A DNA stretch of 64,000 nt from Azospirillum brasilense. Lineage in GTDB: Bacteria > Pseudomonadota > Alphaproteobacteria > Azospirillales > Azospirillaceae. The stretch lies in the NCBI RefSeq assembly GCF_008365405.1, contig NZ_QOKV01000003.1, positions 124,001-188,000 on the forward strand, in the 5' to 3' direction. The notes under the pieces were generated by a model. The model made no database searches and was not told the DNA's origin. It saw only the letters and a list, made by a program, of their open reading frames with translations. Position 1 is the first letter of the stretch. Each line of letters begins with the position of its first letter. This document shows positions 62,994-64,000 of the stretch, piece by piece. The translations under genes and the position numbers were made by a program.

Positions 62994-64000
62994 CTACGCC
63001 CTGGCTGCCGCTCGCAGCTCGGCCGCGCGAAGCTCCGGCGCTTGGAGCGGGCGCGGGGCGTGGTCCAGCGGTTCCAGCAGGGGGATCTCCTCGGCGCTGT
63101 CCGGGGTGGCGTGCAGGTCCCGGAAACGGCGGGCGGTGACCAGGACGCGGGACTCCAGGCTGCCGACCGCCCCGTTGTAGCTGCCCACCGCCTTTTCGAG
63201 CTGCCCGCCCAACCGCTCCATGTGGCCGCCCAGGTCGTGCAGGCGCTTGTAAAGCTCGGCGCCCAAGGCGCTGATCTCGCGGGCGCTGTCGGTCAGCCGC
63301 TCCTGCCGCCAGCCGTAGGCGACGGCGCGCAGCAGCGCGATCAGCGTCGTCGGGGTGGCGAGGATCACGCGGTGGTCGATGCCCGCCTCGATCAGCGCCG
63401 GATCGTGCTCCAGCGCCGCGGAGAAGAAATTCTCGCCCGGCAGGAACAGCACGACGAATTCCGGCGAATCCGCGAACTGGTCCCAATAGGCCTTGGTGCC
63501 GAGCTGCTTCATATGCTCCCGCACATGGCGGGCGTGGCGCGACAACCCGTCGCGGCGGGCGCCGTCGTCGGCGGCCTGCACCCCGTCGAGATAACCCTCC
63601 AGCGGCGTCTTGGCGTCCACCACGATGGTCTTGCCGCCGGGCAGCTTGACCACGAGGTCGGGGCGCAGCCGTCCGCCGGCGGCCTCCACGCTCATCTGCT
63701 CCACGAAGTCGCAGTGATCGAGCATCCCGGCCATCTCGCAGACCCGGCGGAGCTGGATCTCGCCCCAGCGTCCGCGCGCCACCGGGCTGCGCAGGGCGCG
63801 GACGAGGTTGCCGGTCTCCGCGCGGAGTTGGGCCTGGGTCTCCACCAGCGACAGCACCTGCTGCTTCAGCCCCTCGTAGGCGCCGGCGCGGCTGCGCTCC
63901 ATCTCCTGGATCTGGCCGTCCATGCGCTCCAGCGACTGGCGCACCGGGGCGACGATGTCGGCGATGGCGGTCTGCCGCTTCTCCAGGTCGCCGCGCGCCT
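62994..64000 (-). CDS. rmuC: DNA recombination protein RmuC (partial)
   Basis: RmuC limits inversions at short inverted repeats; its exact activity is unsettled. The visible C-terminal part, about 335 residues, has an N-terminal coiled coil (RQSLERMDGQIQEMERSR), then the nuclease-like domain with GRWGEIQLRRVCEMAGM, RPDLVVKLPGGKTIVVDAKTPL, FVVLFLPGENFFSAAL and ATPTTLIALLRAVAYGWRQE. The gene runs off the window at its 5' end. Confidence 0.92.
   Translation of the reverse strand, partial: ARGDLEKRQTAIADIVAPVRQSLERMDGQIQEMERSRAGAYEGLKQQVLSLVETQAQLRAETGNLVRALRSPVARGRWGEIQLRRVCEMAGMLDHCDFVEQMSVEAAGGRLRPDLVVKLPGGKTIVVDAKTPLEGYLDGVQAADDGARRDGLSRHARHVREHMKQLGTKAYWDQFADSPEFVVLFLPGENFFSAALEHDPALIEAGIDHRVILATPTTLIALLRAVAYGWRQERLTDSAREISALGAELYKRLHDLGGHMERLGGQLEKAVGSYNGAVGSLESRVLVTARRFRDLHATPDSAEEIPLLEPLDHAPRPLQAPELRAAELRAAARA

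Overview
The window is about 70% G+C, densely coded, and reads as a chromosomal segment of an alphaproteobacterium of the Rhodospirillales; an Azospirillum-like organism is my best inference. The supporting evidence is the order rpmH-rnpA-yidD-yidC-engB with argB nearby, a RegB/RegA redox two-component pair, the operon ffh-rpsP-rimM-trmD-rplS, the set def-fmt-truA, and dapD-dapE. No species claim is made beyond that. No rRNA, tRNA, CRISPR array, insertion sequence or prophage was seen.

Layout. 1-2914 (+): DMT transporter, accA, a MAPEG protein and a small membrane protein. 2930-10384 (mostly -): CorA-type transporter, small acidic protein, argB, CPA2 antiporter, engB, yidC, yidD, rnpA, rpmH, with a near-consensus promoter in front of rpmH. 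10615-31463: a surface-polysaccharide locus of about 21 kb. It holds an asparagine-synthase-like protein, four translationally coupled genes (two GT2 glycosyltransferases, an AlgX/AlgJ-like protein, a polymerase-like membrane protein), a secreted beta-helix protein, a COQ7-like di-iron protein, a coiled-coil protein with eight heptads, three GT4 glycosyltransferases, GDP-fucose synthase, an NAD epimerase, a UDP-sugar dehydrogenase, a flippase and a Wzc-like co-polymerase/tyrosine kinase. Together these can make nucleotide sugars, assemble a repeat unit, flip it, polymerise it and control chain length. The initiating transferase, the outer-membrane exporter and gmd are not in the window.

31691-36404: a Crp/Fnr regulator with a DUF2892 gene, RegA/RegB (the sensor keeps its quinone motif and redox cysteine) and a two-gene ABC exporter. 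36485-43676: lpxD, a PPOX-fold protein, cobC-cobS facing cobT, a membrane protein, dapE and dapD. 43800-50585: a HAD phosphatase, a GGDEF cyclase coupled to a DUF2336 protein and a secreted protein, a J-domain-like protein and a pentapeptide-repeat protein. 50982-54835: the SRP/ribosome operon from promoter to terminator. 54985-64000: DMT transporter, zinc-ribbon protein, leuC, an A+T-rich orphan lipoprotein, a LivH-type permease with a lipoprotein-like N-terminus, truA, fmt, def, a small conserved protein, a cold-shock protein and the 3' part of rmuC.

The main non-genic signal is a family of G/C-rich palindromic repeats with a ccctcccccgc / gcgggggaggg core in at least six intergenic places. 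One copy lies inside the rpsP-rimM gap and one encodes the C-terminus of a glycosyltransferase. A separate perfect 26-bp inverted repeat lies upstream of def.
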